A stretch of DNA of 64,000 nt from Mycobacteroides franklinii (GCF_002013895.1 NZ_MAFQ01000019.1:17093-81092), one strand, 5' to 3'; counted from the stretch's first letter, positions 8,246 to 17,355 are shown. The notes: generated from the sequence alone by a model not told the origin. Program-made: numbers and translations.

Positions 8246-8653
8246 GTGACCACAGCTGTTCCGAACACTGTTCGCCGCGCCGGAATGATCGTTGCCGGCG
8301 AAGGTGCGGTGGGATTGGTGATCGCGCTGGTCCTGGTGGTGCGAGCGGCCAGCGGCGCCGATCAGCATGTGGTCAACGGGTACGGAACGGCCGCGTGGTT
8401 CGCCATATTCGGTACCGCCGTGCTCGCGGCCGGCCTCGCGCTTGTCGCGGGGAAGCGCTGGGGCCGGGGGATCGCGGTGATGATGCAGCTGCTGCTGCTA
8501 CCCGTGGCCTGGTACGCGGCCGTGGGGTCGCATCGGCTCGCTCTGGGCGTACCCATTGCGATTGTCGCGGTCGCCGCGCTGGTGTTCTTGTTCAGTCCCA
8601 CCGCTCAGATGTGGGCCAGTGGTGACGAGGTCGATACCGACCAATCGGACTAG
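8246..8653 (+). CDS. Integral membrane protein (Rv3217c-like)
   Basis: A 135-residue protein with four predicted transmembrane helices: about 11-33 (AGMIVAGEGAVGLVIALVLV), 47-67, 73-92 and 97-115. The tail WASGDEVDTDQSD is acidic. It is the counterpart of Rv3217c by position between the lipid kinase and the GNAT gene. It is divergent from the lipid kinase and convergent with the acetyltransferase (3-base gap). The function is unknown. Confidence 0.7.
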   Translation: MTTAVPNTVRRAGMIVAGEGAVGLVIALVLVVRAASGADQHVVNGYGTAAWFAIFGTAVLAAGLALVAGKRWGRGIAVMMQLLLLPVAWYAAVGSHRLALGVPIAIVAVAALVFLFSPTAQMWASGDEVDTDQSD

Positions 8654-8655
8654 CG

Positions 8656-9141
8656 TCAGCGGTCCGAGGCCAGCTCCGCCAAGGCCGGGCCTTGCAGCCG
8701 GTAGGTAATCCAATCCGATTGTGGATTGGCGCCGATCGAGTCGTAGAACTTGATGGACGGTGTATTCCAGTCCAGAACAGCCCAATCCAGCCGGGTATAG
8801 CCGTTGGCTACGCATTCGGCGGCCAGCGCCGACAACAACGCCTTGCCTAGCCCGGTACCGCGCTGCTCGGGCTTGACGTACAGATCCTCAAGGTAGATGC
8901 CATGGTGTCCGGTCCAGGTCGAGAAATTCAGGAACCACACCGCGGTACCGCAGACCACGCCATCGGCCTCGGCGACGTGTGCGAAAAGGGCTGGATTCGA
9001 GCCGAATAGCGCCGTGCGCAGTTGTTCCGGGGCGATGAGGCACTCCTCGCGCGCGTTCTCGTACTCCGCGAGATCCTCGATGAGTCCGACGATGGCGGGC
9101 ACGTCGGCTTCGGTAGCGCGGCGAATCTGGGTGTTACTCAA
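8656..9141 (-). CDS. GNAT-family N-acetyltransferase (Rv3216-like)
   Basis: A 161-residue protein with the complete GNAT fold. IRRATEADVPAIVGLIEDLA forms the first strand and helix, and VKPEQRGTGLGKALLSALA (near 92-110) is the acetyl-CoA pyrophosphate-binding motif with R/Q-x-x-G-x-G. The C-terminal FYDSIGANPQSDWITYRL matches the end of the domain in diamine/amine acetyltransferases. It is the last gene of a leftward operon, its start overlapping the isochorismate synthase stop by 8 bases. The substrate cannot be read from sequence. Confidence 0.85.
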   Translation of the reverse strand: MSNTQIRRATEADVPAIVGLIEDLAEYENAREECLIAPEQLRTALFGSNPALFAHVAEADGVVCGTAVWFLNFSTWTGHHGIYLEDLYVKPEQRGTGLGKALLSALAAECVANGYTRLDWAVLDWNTPSIKFYDSIGANPQSDWITYRLQGPALAELASDR

Positions 9142-10243
9142 TCTCGGCTCCTAACCCTGCCAATACGGTCCGGAATTTGACGGTGGTCTCGGATAATTCG
9201 TCTTGGGGGTCCGATTCTGCGACGAGTCCGCCGCCGGCGTAAGCGCGGATCGCGGTGCGGTCGGCGGACAGTTCGGCACAACGGATCGAGACGGCCCACC
9301 GACCGTCCCCGTTGCCGTCGCACCAGCCAACCGCGCCCGCATAGAATCCCCGATCGCCCTCGATGCGCGCGATCAGGTCGGCCGCCCCCTTGGTGGGGGT
9401 GCCGCACACCGCGGGAGTGGGATGCAAGGCCAGGGCTAAATCAAGTGCCGTGGTTGAGCTTTGACGTAAGCGGGCGCTGATGGCGGTGCTCAGATGCCAG
9501 AGCGCGGCGGTACGGCTCAGCGTCGGTTCCGGCGGCACCTGCACGTCGACGCACAAGGACGCGAGATCCTCACGCAGCTGATCGATCACCACGGAGTGCT
9601 CGTGACGGTTCTTGTGTGAGCCCGCCAGGTCTTCGCCTGTCCGCCGATCCAGAGACGGGTCCTTGGATCGCGGGGCGGAACCGGCGAAGGGATGACAGAT
9701 CACCATGTCCCCGCGGCGTTCCACCAACAATTCTGGACTGCAGCCCACCATGGTGTGCCCGCGGAATCGGTCACCGGCTGGGGAGAGGTCCACGCAAAAG
9801 CTGTTGGCATCGGGGTCGTTTCGGATCAACCGATGTGTCAGTACCAACGGGTCCACGGGCGCGTCGGCCCGCAGTTCCAGCACGCGTGCCAGGACAACCT
9901 TGGATAGCCCTGCGCGGCTGTCGCGGAGCACCTCGACCGCCTCGGTGACCCTCCGCAGATGCTCGGAAGGCTCCGGTATCTGTTGCGTCACATGGATATT
10001 CGGCATGGTGCCGTAGAACTCTTGCGGCTGTCCGCGTTGAACCGTGACCGGAACCGTCAGCGCGGCGGGTTCGGTGGTGTCAAAAGGAAGGGCGCCAACC
10101 AGCATGTGATGACGACCGCTGCGCAAGGCCTCCGCCGCGTTGGAGACGTCGTCGTAGGTGGTGTCCCGGCCATATGCGTACAGCGCATCGGTCGCCCGCG
10201 ACATCACGAAATGTGGGTGCGCGGGGGAGTTGGTGGCCGTCAT
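9134..10243 (-). CDS. entC: Isochorismate synthase
   Basis: A 369-residue chorismate-utilising enzyme converting chorismate to isochorismate for menaquinone or siderophore pathways. Hallmarks are SKVVLARVLEL near 120, GCSPELLVERRGD near 168 (chorismate binding), HPFAGSAPR, the KNRHEHSVVID helix, LHPTPAVCGTP and the final GFYAGAVGW with IRCAEL. It is the orthologue of Rv3215. The start is 1 base from the stop of the upstream phosphatase gene and the stop overlaps the GNAT gene, so the three genes form one operon, the same arrangement as in M. tuberculosis. Confidence 0.92.
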   Translation of the reverse strand: MTATNSPAHPHFVMSRATDALYAYGRDTTYDDVSNAAEALRSGRHHMLVGALPFDTTEPAALTVPVTVQRGQPQEFYGTMPNIHVTQQIPEPSEHLRRVTEAVEVLRDSRAGLSKVVLARVLELRADAPVDPLVLTHRLIRNDPDANSFCVDLSPAGDRFRGHTMVGCSPELLVERRGDMVICHPFAGSAPRSKDPSLDRRTGEDLAGSHKNRHEHSVVIDQLREDLASLCVDVQVPPEPTLSRTAALWHLSTAISARLRQSSTTALDLALALHPTPAVCGTPTKGAADLIARIEGDRGFYAGAVGWCDGNGDGRWAVSIRCAELSADRTAIRAYAGGGLVAESDPQDELSETTVKFRTVLAGLGAEIE

Positions 10244-10244
10244 G

Positions 10245-10889
10245 TCAGCTTGACGGTACCGGGTGCTGATACCCGGTCAGGCCAAGCGCGGCCACCTGGC
10301 GCTGGCCGTGCTCATGACCGCCCACGGCGACGGAGGCCGTGGCCATGCCGAGTCGAGTGCCCTCTTCGAGAGGCAGATCGATCCACCGGGTCATCAGAGC
10401 GCGCGAGAAGTGGCCATGGCCCACCAGCAGTACATCGCGTTGGGCGAGGTCAGTGGTGATCTTCGCGATCACCCGGTCGGCTCGGGCCTGTACCTGTGCC
10501 ACGGACTCGCCGCCGGGGCAGCCGTGCGTCCAGACCAGCCAGCCCGGGTCGTTCATGCGGATCTGTGGCGTGGTCAGGCCCTCGTAGGCGCCGTAATCCC
10601 ATTCGGCCAGATCGTCCCAGACCTCGGCGACGTTCAGTCCGGCCAATTCGGCCGTCTGAATCGCGCGTCGGCGAGGGCTGCTCAGCACCAGCGGGTCATT
10701 CAGATCGAGATCCTTGAGCACCTCGCGGGCCGCAACAGCCTGGGCGCGACCGATTTCGGTGAGATCAAGGTCGGTGCGTCCGGTATGTCTGCCGATTTTT
10801 GACCACTCGGTTTCGCCGTGACGTAGCAACAACATTCGGTGCTGGGATGAGCCGCTCGCGCGAAGACCATCGGGAATGGGGGCAGACAC
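10245..10889 (-). CDS. gpm2: Histidine acid phosphatase (phosphoglycerate mutase-like, Rv3214)
   Basis: A 214-residue histidine phosphatase. The catalytic LLLRHGETEWS lies near residues 19-29. SSPRRRAIQTAELAG follows near 70, AEWDYGAYEGLTTPQI supplies the acid residue, and VGHGHFSRALMTRWI near 157 holds the second catalytic His. The M. tuberculosis orthologue is named gpm2 but was shown to be an acid phosphatase rather than a mutase. It is the first gene of the operon with entC and GNAT. The start at 10889 gives an N-terminal extension of about 10 residues over the M. tuberculosis protein; a later start is possible. Confidence 0.88.
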   Translation of the reverse strand: MSAPIPDGLRASGSSQHRMLLLRHGETEWSKIGRHTGRTDLDLTEIGRAQAVAAREVLKDLDLNDPLVLSSPRRRAIQTAELAGLNVAEVWDDLAEWDYGAYEGLTTPQIRMNDPGWLVWTHGCPGGESVAQVQARADRVIAKITTDLAQRDVLLVGHGHFSRALMTRWIDLPLEEGTRLGMATASVAVGGHEHGQRQVAALGLTGYQHPVPSS

Positions 10890-10949
10890 AGGTTGATTGT
10901 GCCGTACCGACTTCCGTCGTGATTGTGTTCGGCATGCCAGTATGTGGGC

Positions 10950-11780
10950 GTGACTAACCGGGACGTTCTTCGCCCAAGCGGCTCATCGCGGGTGCTGGCG
11001 GTAGCCAATCAAAAGGGTGGGGTGGCCAAGACCACGACGGTCGCGTCGCTGGGTGCGGCGTTGGCGCAGGCCGGTAAGAAGGTTCTGCTGGTCGACCTCG
11101 ATCCGCAGGGCTGCCTGACGTTCTCGCTGGGACAGGATCCGGACCGGTTGGGGCTCTCGGTGCACGAGGTGCTGCTGGGGCAGGCTGATATCAAGGAAGC
11201 GCTGCTTACTACCAGTGAAGATCTGACGCTACTGCCTGCGAATATCGACCTGGCCGGTGCCGAGGCGATGCTGTTGATGCGCGCGGGCCGCGAATACGCG
11301 CTGAAACGAGCGCTCGAATCGCTGGGCGACGAGTTCGATGTGGTGATCATCGACTGCCCGCCCTCGCTGGGCGTGCTGACACTGAATGGTTTGACGGCGG
11401 CCGACTCGGTGATGGTGCCACTGCAGTGCGAGACACTGGCGCATCGTGGTGTCGGCCAGTTCCTGCGGACGGTCACCGATGTTCAGCAGATCACCAATCC
11501 CGGGCTGACGCTGCTGGGCGCGCTGCCCACGCTGTACGACTCACGGACCACGCACAGTCGCGATGTGCTGTTGGACGTGGCAGATCGCTACGAGCTCCCG
11601 GTGCTGGCTCCGCCGATCCCCAGGACTGTGCGGTTCGCCGAGGCGAGTGCCTCGGGTGCCTCGGTGCTGGCGGGCCGCAAGAACAAGGGTGCGCTGGCCT
11701 ATCGCGAGCTGGCGCAGAGCCTGGTGAAGCACTGGAAGAGCGGCAAGGCCATGCCGACCTTCACCCCGCCCGCCGACTGA
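10950..11780 (+). CDS. ParA/Soj-family ATPase (Rv3213c-like)
   Basis: A 276-residue MinD/ParA-type ATPase. The deviant Walker A is NQKGGVAKTTT near residue 20, the A' motif is LLVDLDPQGCLTFSLG near 45, and Walker B is VVIIDCPPSLGVLTLN near 130. There is no adjacent parB. A GTG at 10950 was chosen because an upstream ATG at 10923 would add nine residues not typical of the family. It is divergent from the gpm2-entC operon. The likely role is in positioning or septum/chromosome dynamics, as proposed for Rv3213c, without direct evidence here. Confidence 0.85.
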   Translation: MTNRDVLRPSGSSRVLAVANQKGGVAKTTTVASLGAALAQAGKKVLLVDLDPQGCLTFSLGQDPDRLGLSVHEVLLGQADIKEALLTTSEDLTLLPANIDLAGAEAMLLMRAGREYALKRALESLGDEFDVVIIDCPPSLGVLTLNGLTAADSVMVPLQCETLAHRGVGQFLRTVTDVQQITNPGLTLLGALPTLYDSRTTHSRDVLLDVADRYELPVLAPPIPRTVRFAEASASGASVLAGRKNKGALAYRELAQSLVKHWKSGKAMPTFTPPAD

Positions 11781-12335
11781 ATTCACTGCGCGTTCGATTC
11801 AGATTGACGCTAACCGTGGATCTGAATCGCCTCATTCCGCGCGCTTGCAGCGCGGAGAGTTACGAGGAGCATGCGATCATCTCGGCCGATCGCTAAGACG
11901 TGGAATTGCACGATGATTGGGATGGGTTCGGTCAGCGCCTGGCGGCCAGCGGTGCAACGACTTTGGAATCGGTTCTCGTGTACGAGAATGAGATCTCGCT
12001 GGTGCTCGAGGATCATCGTTTGGCGCACAGTCAAGACATTTCTTCAGTTGTACCTAGGGGCCGTTGCCCTGAGAATCGCCAAATATGTTCACCGCGATGC
12101 AATTTGGTGTGTGTGCAACAAGACGCGTCCCGCGCGCACGCGCGATGGCGTGGTGGATGACGGCCGGATCGATGACCAGACGGCGATCGGCGCCGCCGCG
12201 ATAGAGGTGGCCAAGGCGCAGTTGGCGGAACGCGCGGACGGTAGCCAGCCACAACCCCCTTGCCTACAAGGTATGGGCGACGGGCGATTACGTCGTGAAC
12301 GGCACACTCCCGCCCAACAGTGGATACTTCTGACG
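11781..12335. other. 555-base gap, possible decayed gene
   Basis: There is no convincing intact gene. A rightward frame from GTG 11900 gives about 48 residues of protein-like sequence (ELHDDWDGFGQRLAASG, then VLVYENEISLVLEDH) that then turns to shadow composition. A leftward frame near 12054-12254 also has a plausible stretch (RRLVIDPAVIHHAIARARG). Both look like remnants. The frame of the next gene is open upstream to 11871, but its composition there is not coding-like. Confidence 0.4.
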
Positions 12336-13061
12336 ATGACCGATCCTTTGGCCGTCGTGGTGCCCCGGAGACTGTCGACCGGCGCGGACCCACGGATCGT
12401 GGCGGCGAACCGCCTGTTCGACCTGATCGTGGCGCTGGCCGAGGATGTCGGGCTCACACCGATCGTCACGGATGATCCGGACTACCCGCTAGAAGGTGTG
12501 GGCGGTGTGCTGTTGCCCGGCGGGGGAGACGTCAATCCGCATCGGTACGGCTGCACATCGACGGCGGCCGTGTACGACGTCAACGACGAGCAGGATCACC
12601 TGGACTTCACGTTGACCGCCAGGGCGCGCGATGCACAGCTACCGATACTGGGCATCTGCCGTGGCGCCCAGGTGCTCAACGTCGCCTACGGCGGAGATCT
12701 GCAGGTGGATCTGGCTGCAGGGTCGGTGGACCACGGTGCAGCGGTGTTCTCTTGGCACCCGGTGCATCTCGCGCCTGATACCCGCGTGCGTGCCGCGCAC
12801 GGAGCCGACGAACTCGTCGTCGCGTCCGCTCACCATCAAGCAGTGGCATCCCTGGGAGCGGGCCTGGTGACGACGGCATGGGCCGACGACGGTGTCATCG
12901 AGGCCTTCGAATCGGAAACCGGATGGGTCCTTGCGATCCAGTGGCACCCGGAGGCTCCGGGAGTGCCCAAACGCCTTCAGCAGGCGCCCTTCAAGGCGTT
13001 CGCGGATGCGGTGGCGCAGTCGGGTCGGGGCGCCCTGTCAGCCCAGCGCGAAGATTCGTGA
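12336..13061 (+). CDS. Gamma-glutamyl-GABA hydrolase-like class I glutamine amidotransferase
   Basis: A 241-residue peptidase C26-type protein: LLPGGGDVNPHRYG near 65, catalytic ILGICRGAQVLNVAYGG near 105 (nucleophile Cys), ASAHHQAV near 165, and the catalytic His-Glu in AIQWHPEA near 205. The family cleaves gamma-glutamyl amides, for example in putrescine or glutamine-derived metabolism. ATG 12336 was chosen as the first start before the conserved PLAVVVPRR. Its 3' end overlaps the convergent beta-propeller gene by 24 bases. It is not part of the Rv3213c-Rv3212 neighbourhood I remember for M. tuberculosis, so it may be lineage-specific here. Confidence 0.85.
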   Translation: MTDPLAVVVPRRLSTGADPRIVAANRLFDLIVALAEDVGLTPIVTDDPDYPLEGVGGVLLPGGGDVNPHRYGCTSTAAVYDVNDEQDHLDFTLTARARDAQLPILGICRGAQVLNVAYGGDLQVDLAAGSVDHGAAVFSWHPVHLAPDTRVRAAHGADELVVASAHHQAVASLGAGLVTTAWADDGVIEAFESETGWVLAIQWHPEAPGVPKRLQQAPFKAFADAVAQSGRGALSAQREDS

Positions 13062-14258
13062 ACCGCGTTGCTCCACCAATGTGTTGCCGACGACGGCGCT
13101 GATGACGGGGCTCTTCTCGTCGGCCAGGTCACGCTGCACCGCAAGGGACTTGCGGAACTCGCCGGTGGTCATGTTGAAGACGTCGATGCCGCCCTCGACG
13201 GGGACGACGAGCTCACCGGCCATGTTCGTGCCCGGCCCTAGGGGCCTTTTGGTGGTGGGCAGCACGAATCTGTAGGACAGGTCGGAGGCGCTGAGCACCA
13301 GCACCTGATTGCCCGTCCACCATGTGATGACATCACCGGCTTGGGCGGCGGCATTGGTCTGGGCAATCTCGCCCGGCAGCACCGTCGCGCCGACACGCAT
13401 CCCGCGGTCGTCGAACACCACCAGCTCGTTGCGGGTGCCCGGCAGGTAGACGGCCGAGCGGGTGTCCGCGACCGCGAGCACCTTGGCCGCGGAACCGCGT
13501 TCCACCCCGGGCAACACCGCCGAGTAGAGCTCCTCCGGCTTGTCGTTGTCCTTGGGCGTCGGCTTCTGCAATGTCAGCCGCAACGTGGGGTCCTGGGGGC
13601 AGGTTTCCAGCACCGCGAGCACGCTCGCCCCGACCGCGCCCGACTTCAGCGTGCAGTCCACCCGGGGCTGACTGTTGGGATTCAAGGGTGCGACAACCCG
13701 TCCGTACTCGAGGGTGCGCACCATGTCCGAACGCCACAGTTCGAGCCGGGTGCTGCCGAGCGCCAACACATAGGTGCCGTCGGTCGACAGCGACACCTTC
13801 GGGTCATTGGGACTGCTGCGCAACGGGCCTCGGCGGCCGGTCTGCCCGTCGATCATGGTGACCTGACCGCATCCGCGTGCGTCGCGATAGACCGCCACCG
13901 CATCATCGATGAAGCCGATCGCGCCGCACAGATCGCGGTTGCGTCGGGCGTACGACCACAGCTGCGCACCGGTCACCGGATCGTGGGCCACCACATCGTG
14001 CCCGTCGGCGCTGACGATCGCACCACTGGCGATGACGGGGCCTTTGGTGGCCGCACTCGCGGTCGACCACAGCTCGCGCACCGAGTCGGGGACCCGGCTG
14101 GCGCTCATCGGACGTTTGATGTCCCCGGCGGCGGGGTGGCTGACGGTGGCGCGGGCATCGCTGGTCCACCAGATCGTTGTGCCGGTGACGGCGACCACGA
14201 CGGCAATCACCGCCGCGGCAATGATGTCGGCCCGGGTGCGCCGCTCCGGTGCGATCAC
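13038..14258 (-). CDS. Membrane-anchored beta-propeller protein (Rv3212-like)
   Basis: A 406-residue protein. Residues about 9-29 (RADIIAAAVIAVVVAVTG) form one N-terminal transmembrane helix after a positive start, giving an inside-out anchor. The rest is an extracytoplasmic repeat domain with PQQ-like strands such as GQTGRRGPL, VVFDDRGMRVG and IDVFNMTTGEFR. It is the orthologue of Rv3212, of unknown function. The start overlaps the rhlE stop by 4 bases (ATGA), so the two are cotranscribed. Confidence 0.8.
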   Translation of the reverse strand: MIAPERRTRADIIAAAVIAVVVAVTGTTIWWTSDARATVSHPAAGDIKRPMSASRVPDSVRELWSTASAATKGPVIASGAIVSADGHDVVAHDPVTGAQLWSYARRNRDLCGAIGFIDDAVAVYRDARGCGQVTMIDGQTGRRGPLRSSPNDPKVSLSTDGTYVLALGSTRLELWRSDMVRTLEYGRVVAPLNPNSQPRVDCTLKSGAVGASVLAVLETCPQDPTLRLTLQKPTPKDNDKPEELYSAVLPGVERGSAAKVLAVADTRSAVYLPGTRNELVVFDDRGMRVGATVLPGEIAQTNAAAQAGDVITWWTGNQVLVLSASDLSYRFVLPTTKRPLGPGTNMAGELVVPVEGGIDVFNMTTGEFRKSLAVQRDLADEKSPVISAVVGNTLVEQRGSRIFALG

Positions 14259-15712
14259 GCCGAGGCGGTGGTCGCGGCCGGGCGCCGCCGCCTACGACGG
14301 CGGGCAGGAGCAGCCTGGTCTCCGTCAGCGGTGGCCACCGGAGCTGGTGCTTCGGTGGCTGAACCCTCGGCGGGCTCACCGGCGCGCGTGCGGCGCCGGG
14401 TGCGGGTGCGCTTGGGCTTGTCGCCCTCGGCGCGCTCGGCCCGCGGTGCGCGGCGCTTCGGGCCGCCGGAGAACTTCTCACCGACGGAACCGGTGACATC
14501 GGTCGGGATGTTCAGCTCGGTGAACAAATGCGGTGAGGTGGAATAGGTTTCGTCGGGATCGGGCACGGCGAGGCCGAGCGCCTTGTCGATCAGCTGCCAG
14601 CGTGCGATGTCGTCCCAGTCGACGAGAGTGACCGCGATGCCGGTGCGCCCGGCGCGCCCCGTGCGTCCAATGCGGTGCACGTAGGTCTTGTCGTCCTCGG
14701 GGCACTGGTAGTTGATGACGTGGGTGACATCGTCGATGTCGATGCCGCGCGCGGCCACGTCGGTGGCGACCAGCACGTTGATCTCTCCGGAGCGGAAGGA
14801 GGTCAGGGCCTTTTCGCGGGCGATCTGACCAAGGTCGCCGTGCACGGCACCGACAGCGAAACCGCGCTCGGCCAGCTCGTCGGAAACCTTCTGTGCGGTC
14901 CGCTTGGTACGGGTGAACACCATGGTGGCGCCCCGGCCATCCGCCTGGAGGATGCGGCTGACCAACTCGATCTTGTCCAGGGCGTGTGCCCGGTACACGA
15001 ACTGTTCGGTCGAGTCGTGCACCGATGATGAATGAGGAGCCTCGGCCCGGATATGGGTCGGGCGATTCATGAAGGTACGGGCCAGTGTGATGATCGCATC
15101 GGGCATGGTCGCCGAGAACAGCATCGACTGGCGACCCGACTCTGCCGATGGTGCCAGCGCCAGAATCCGCTCGATATCGGGTAGGAAGCCCAGATCCAGC
15201 ATCTCGTCGGCCTCATCCAGAACCAGCATGGCCAGACCACCCAATTGCAGGTGTCCCTGTTGGGCGAGATCCAGCAGACGTCCGGGGGTGCCGATGACGA
15301 CGTCAGCACCGGCGCGAAGCGATGCGATCTGTGCCTCGTACGGCCGGCCGCCGTAGATGGAGACGACGCTGAAGTCACGGTCGCCCGCCGACAGGTACTT
15401 GGCAGCCTTGGTGAGGTCATCGAAGACCTGGATGCACAACTCGCGCGTAGGCACGACGACCAGGGCGCGGGGGGTGCCGTTCAGCGGCCGGTCCTCGACA
15501 CCGGTGGCGATGCGGTGCAGCAGCGGTACGCCGAATGCGTAGGTCTTTCCCATACCGGTACGGGCCTGGCCGATGAGGTCCGATCCGGCGAGAGCGAGGG
15601 GCAGGGTGAGTTCCTGGATGGCGAACGGATGCTCTATCCCGACCTCGCTGAGGGCCCGGACTATCTCGTCGCGGACGCCGAGTTGGGCAAAGGTGTGTTC
15701 GATATGGCTCAT
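14255..15712 (-). CDS. rhlE: DEAD-box ATP-dependent RNA helicase RhlE
   Basis: A 485-residue helicase with the Q motif (IQELTLPLALAG), Walker A variant ARTGMGKT near 53, PTRELCIQ, TPGRLLDL, the DEAD box in LVLDEADEMLDLGF near 165, SAT in LFSATMP, and motif VI HRIGRTGRAGRTG near 340. The C-terminal 80 residues are Arg/Lys-rich (KRTRTRRRTRAG) and probably bind RNA. It is the orthologue of Rv3211, acting in RNA unwinding or ribosome assembly. It is transcribed leftward as the first gene of a pair with the beta-propeller gene; a 266-base divergent gap precedes it. Confidence 0.92.
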   Translation of the reverse strand: MSHIEHTFAQLGVRDEIVRALSEVGIEHPFAIQELTLPLALAGSDLIGQARTGMGKTYAFGVPLLHRIATGVEDRPLNGTPRALVVVPTRELCIQVFDDLTKAAKYLSAGDRDFSVVSIYGGRPYEAQIASLRAGADVVIGTPGRLLDLAQQGHLQLGGLAMLVLDEADEMLDLGFLPDIERILALAPSAESGRQSMLFSATMPDAIITLARTFMNRPTHIRAEAPHSSSVHDSTEQFVYRAHALDKIELVSRILQADGRGATMVFTRTKRTAQKVSDELAERGFAVGAVHGDLGQIAREKALTSFRSGEINVLVATDVAARGIDIDDVTHVINYQCPEDDKTYVHRIGRTGRAGRTGIAVTLVDWDDIARWQLIDKALGLAVPDPDETYSTSPHLFTELNIPTDVTGSVGEKFSGGPKRRAPRAERAEGDKPKRTRTRRRTRAGEPAEGSATEAPAPVATADGDQAAPARRRRRRRPAATTASA

Positions 15713-15978
15713 GGTTTTGGGTACGTGCCTTTCGTGTTTTTCGCTCAGCGCGCACGATCGGTAGGTCGGATTCCTAAAGATTCCAAGGGGCCGGGCTCGC
15801 GTTAATCGGCGAAGGCGGCACGTGCACGCACATTTCCTGTGGGAGAACTCCTGTGTACTTCATGGTCAGGGCGGTAGTCCCGCCTCCATGGTAGCGGGTG
15901 AGCTGCGATTTTCCGATTCGCCATGGTTTGCCGCGCGGATCGGTGTCCTCGACCGGGGGCCCGACTAGAGTTCCAGGC

Positions 15979-16686
15979 ATGACTGAGCCCGATTCACTTC
16001 GCGCAAGCTGGGGTTCCCTCCCGCCTGCGGGGGCCTCATCGACGGACGTCGATCCTCCTGGTGTCAATCAGCTGTTCGCGGTGATCGCGTACGGCGAGGT
16101 CGCGGCCTTCTACCGGTTGACCGACGAGTCCAAGATGGCACCTGACTTGGCGAGCAAGATCGCCATCGCCAGCATGGCCGCCTCGCAGATGCGTCACTAC
16201 GAGGTGCTTCGGGATGCGATGGAGGCCAAGGGGGTTGACGTACTGGCGGCCATGGAGCCGTACGTCAAGACGCTCGAGAACTACCACTCGCTGACCCTGC
16301 CGCGCACCTGGTTGGAGGCCATGGTCAAGACGTACATCGGTGACTCGTTGGCCGCCGATTTCTATGGCGAGGTTGTCGACTCGCTGCCGGGCGAGTCAGC
16401 GGCGGTGCTCAAGTCGGTGTTGGGCACGACGGGACACTCGGAGTTCGTCATCGCGCAGGTGCGTGGCGCGGTCAAGGACAACTCGCAGCAGCGCAATCGG
16501 CTCACCCTGTGGGGGCGCCGCCTGCTCGGCGAGGCCATCACCCAGGCACAGCATGTGCTGGCCCAGCACGACGAGCTCGCGGACCTCGTGCTGTCCGGTG
16601 GTGCCGGTCTGGGCAACCTCAACGAGTTCTTTGAGCGGCTGCAGAGCGCCCATGCCGAGCGGATGGCTGTCCTCGGGCTGGGGTAG
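15979..16686 (+). CDS. Ferritin-like fold (MiaE-like) protein (Rv3210c)
   Basis: A 235-residue helical protein with the ferritin-like arrangement: GEVAAFYRLTDES near 40, ASQMRHYEVLRD near 70 (Glu/His ligand region), a long helix LPRTWLEAMVKTYIG near 110 and TTGHSEFVIAQVRGAV near 150. Automatic annotation often calls this group tRNA-hydroxylase MiaE-like, and an iron-dependent oxygenase role is only inferred. ATG 15979 fits the Rv3210c start and follows a leader in which GTG and other starts lack family character. The next gene begins 9 bases downstream. Confidence 0.75.
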   Translation: MTEPDSLRASWGSLPPAGASSTDVDPPGVNQLFAVIAYGEVAAFYRLTDESKMAPDLASKIAIASMAASQMRHYEVLRDAMEAKGVDVLAAMEPYVKTLENYHSLTLPRTWLEAMVKTYIGDSLAADFYGEVVDSLPGESAAVLKSVLGTTGHSEFVIAQVRGAVKDNSQQRNRLTLWGRRLLGEAITQAQHVLAQHDELADLVLSGGAGLGNLNEFFERLQSAHAERMAVLGLG

Positions 16687-16695
16687 GGGCTGGGA

Positions 16696-17340
16696 ATGGG
16701 CGACGTGCCGATACCGCCGTTCGCGGATGGTGCTTCTGCGCGCCGGTTCTGGCGGTTGCTGTTGTTGTTCTTGCACCAGGCGAAGCGTCCCGGTGAGTCT
16801 GTGTCGCTCCACCACTTCCTGCTGGCGATGACGATCGATGAACATTCCCCGGATCGAGACGGTGCGCGGTGTTCATCATGCACGCAGCCGTACCCGTGCC
16901 GGACGGTTCTGCGGGTCGTACTTTTCGCCCGATTCCCCGTCGACTGGACCCCGCACGGTCTGTCGGCGCTGCTTGTCGACGTGGGGTTGCTCAGTCAATC
17001 CGCGACGTTCACGTCCACGAGCTGGGACTGGTACGACAGTGACTATTCCGAGCACATCAGCCGGGACGCGGACACCGGTGAGTGGAGTCGCCGTCGACAC
17101 GGTAAGGGCGAGAACTACGAGAACGTGTTGCCGGTCGGTGATGACGCCGCGATGTGTCGGTACATCGCGGGCTACACCTTCAGCAGCCACCCGTTTCCTT
17201 TCGGGTGGGCTGTCGATCCGCGGGAGGTCACCGATGCTCGCGCCGGGACGCCCGCCGCGCTCCAGTATTGGGGCGAGCATTCGCAGTACCCCTACATTGC
17301 GAGCCACATCGATTGTGGGACCGCGGAGTCAGATTCGTGA
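16696..17340 (+). CDS. Unrecognised protein between Rv3210c- and Rv3209-like genes
   Basis: A 214-residue protein that I do not recognise. It starts at ATG 16696 after a purine-rich GGGGCTGGGA and probably shares a transcript with the ferritin-like gene. Features seen are a basic N-terminal helix (ARRFWRLLLLFLHQAKRPG), a Cys cluster CSSCTQPYPC near 59-68 followed by a hydrophobic RTVLRVVLFARF, and an aromatic C-terminal half (SWDWYDSDYSEH, YWGEHSQYPY). The Cys pattern suggests a small zinc site. Codon use resembles its neighbours. It converges with the MmpS-like gene across 15 bases. Confidence 0.65.
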   Translation: MGDVPIPPFADGASARRFWRLLLLFLHQAKRPGESVSLHHFLLAMTIDEHSPDRDGARCSSCTQPYPCRTVLRVVLFARFPVDWTPHGLSALLVDVGLLSQSATFTSTSWDWYDSDYSEHISRDADTGEWSRRRHGKGENYENVLPVGDDAAMCRYIAGYTFSSHPFPFGWAVDPREVTDARAGTPAALQYWGEHSQYPYIASHIDCGTAESDS

Positions 17341-17355
17341 AACAGGCGGGGCCGT

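Noticed and set aside
11871..12335. Upstream extension of the amidotransferase gene
   Set aside because: The frame is open but its composition is Arg/Trp/Cys-rich and unlike protein; family homology begins at ATG 12336.
13341..14546. 401-residue rightward ORF opposite the beta-propeller gene
   Set aside because: Arg/Gly/His-rich shadow with no domain, opposite a protein with clear membrane anchor and repeats.
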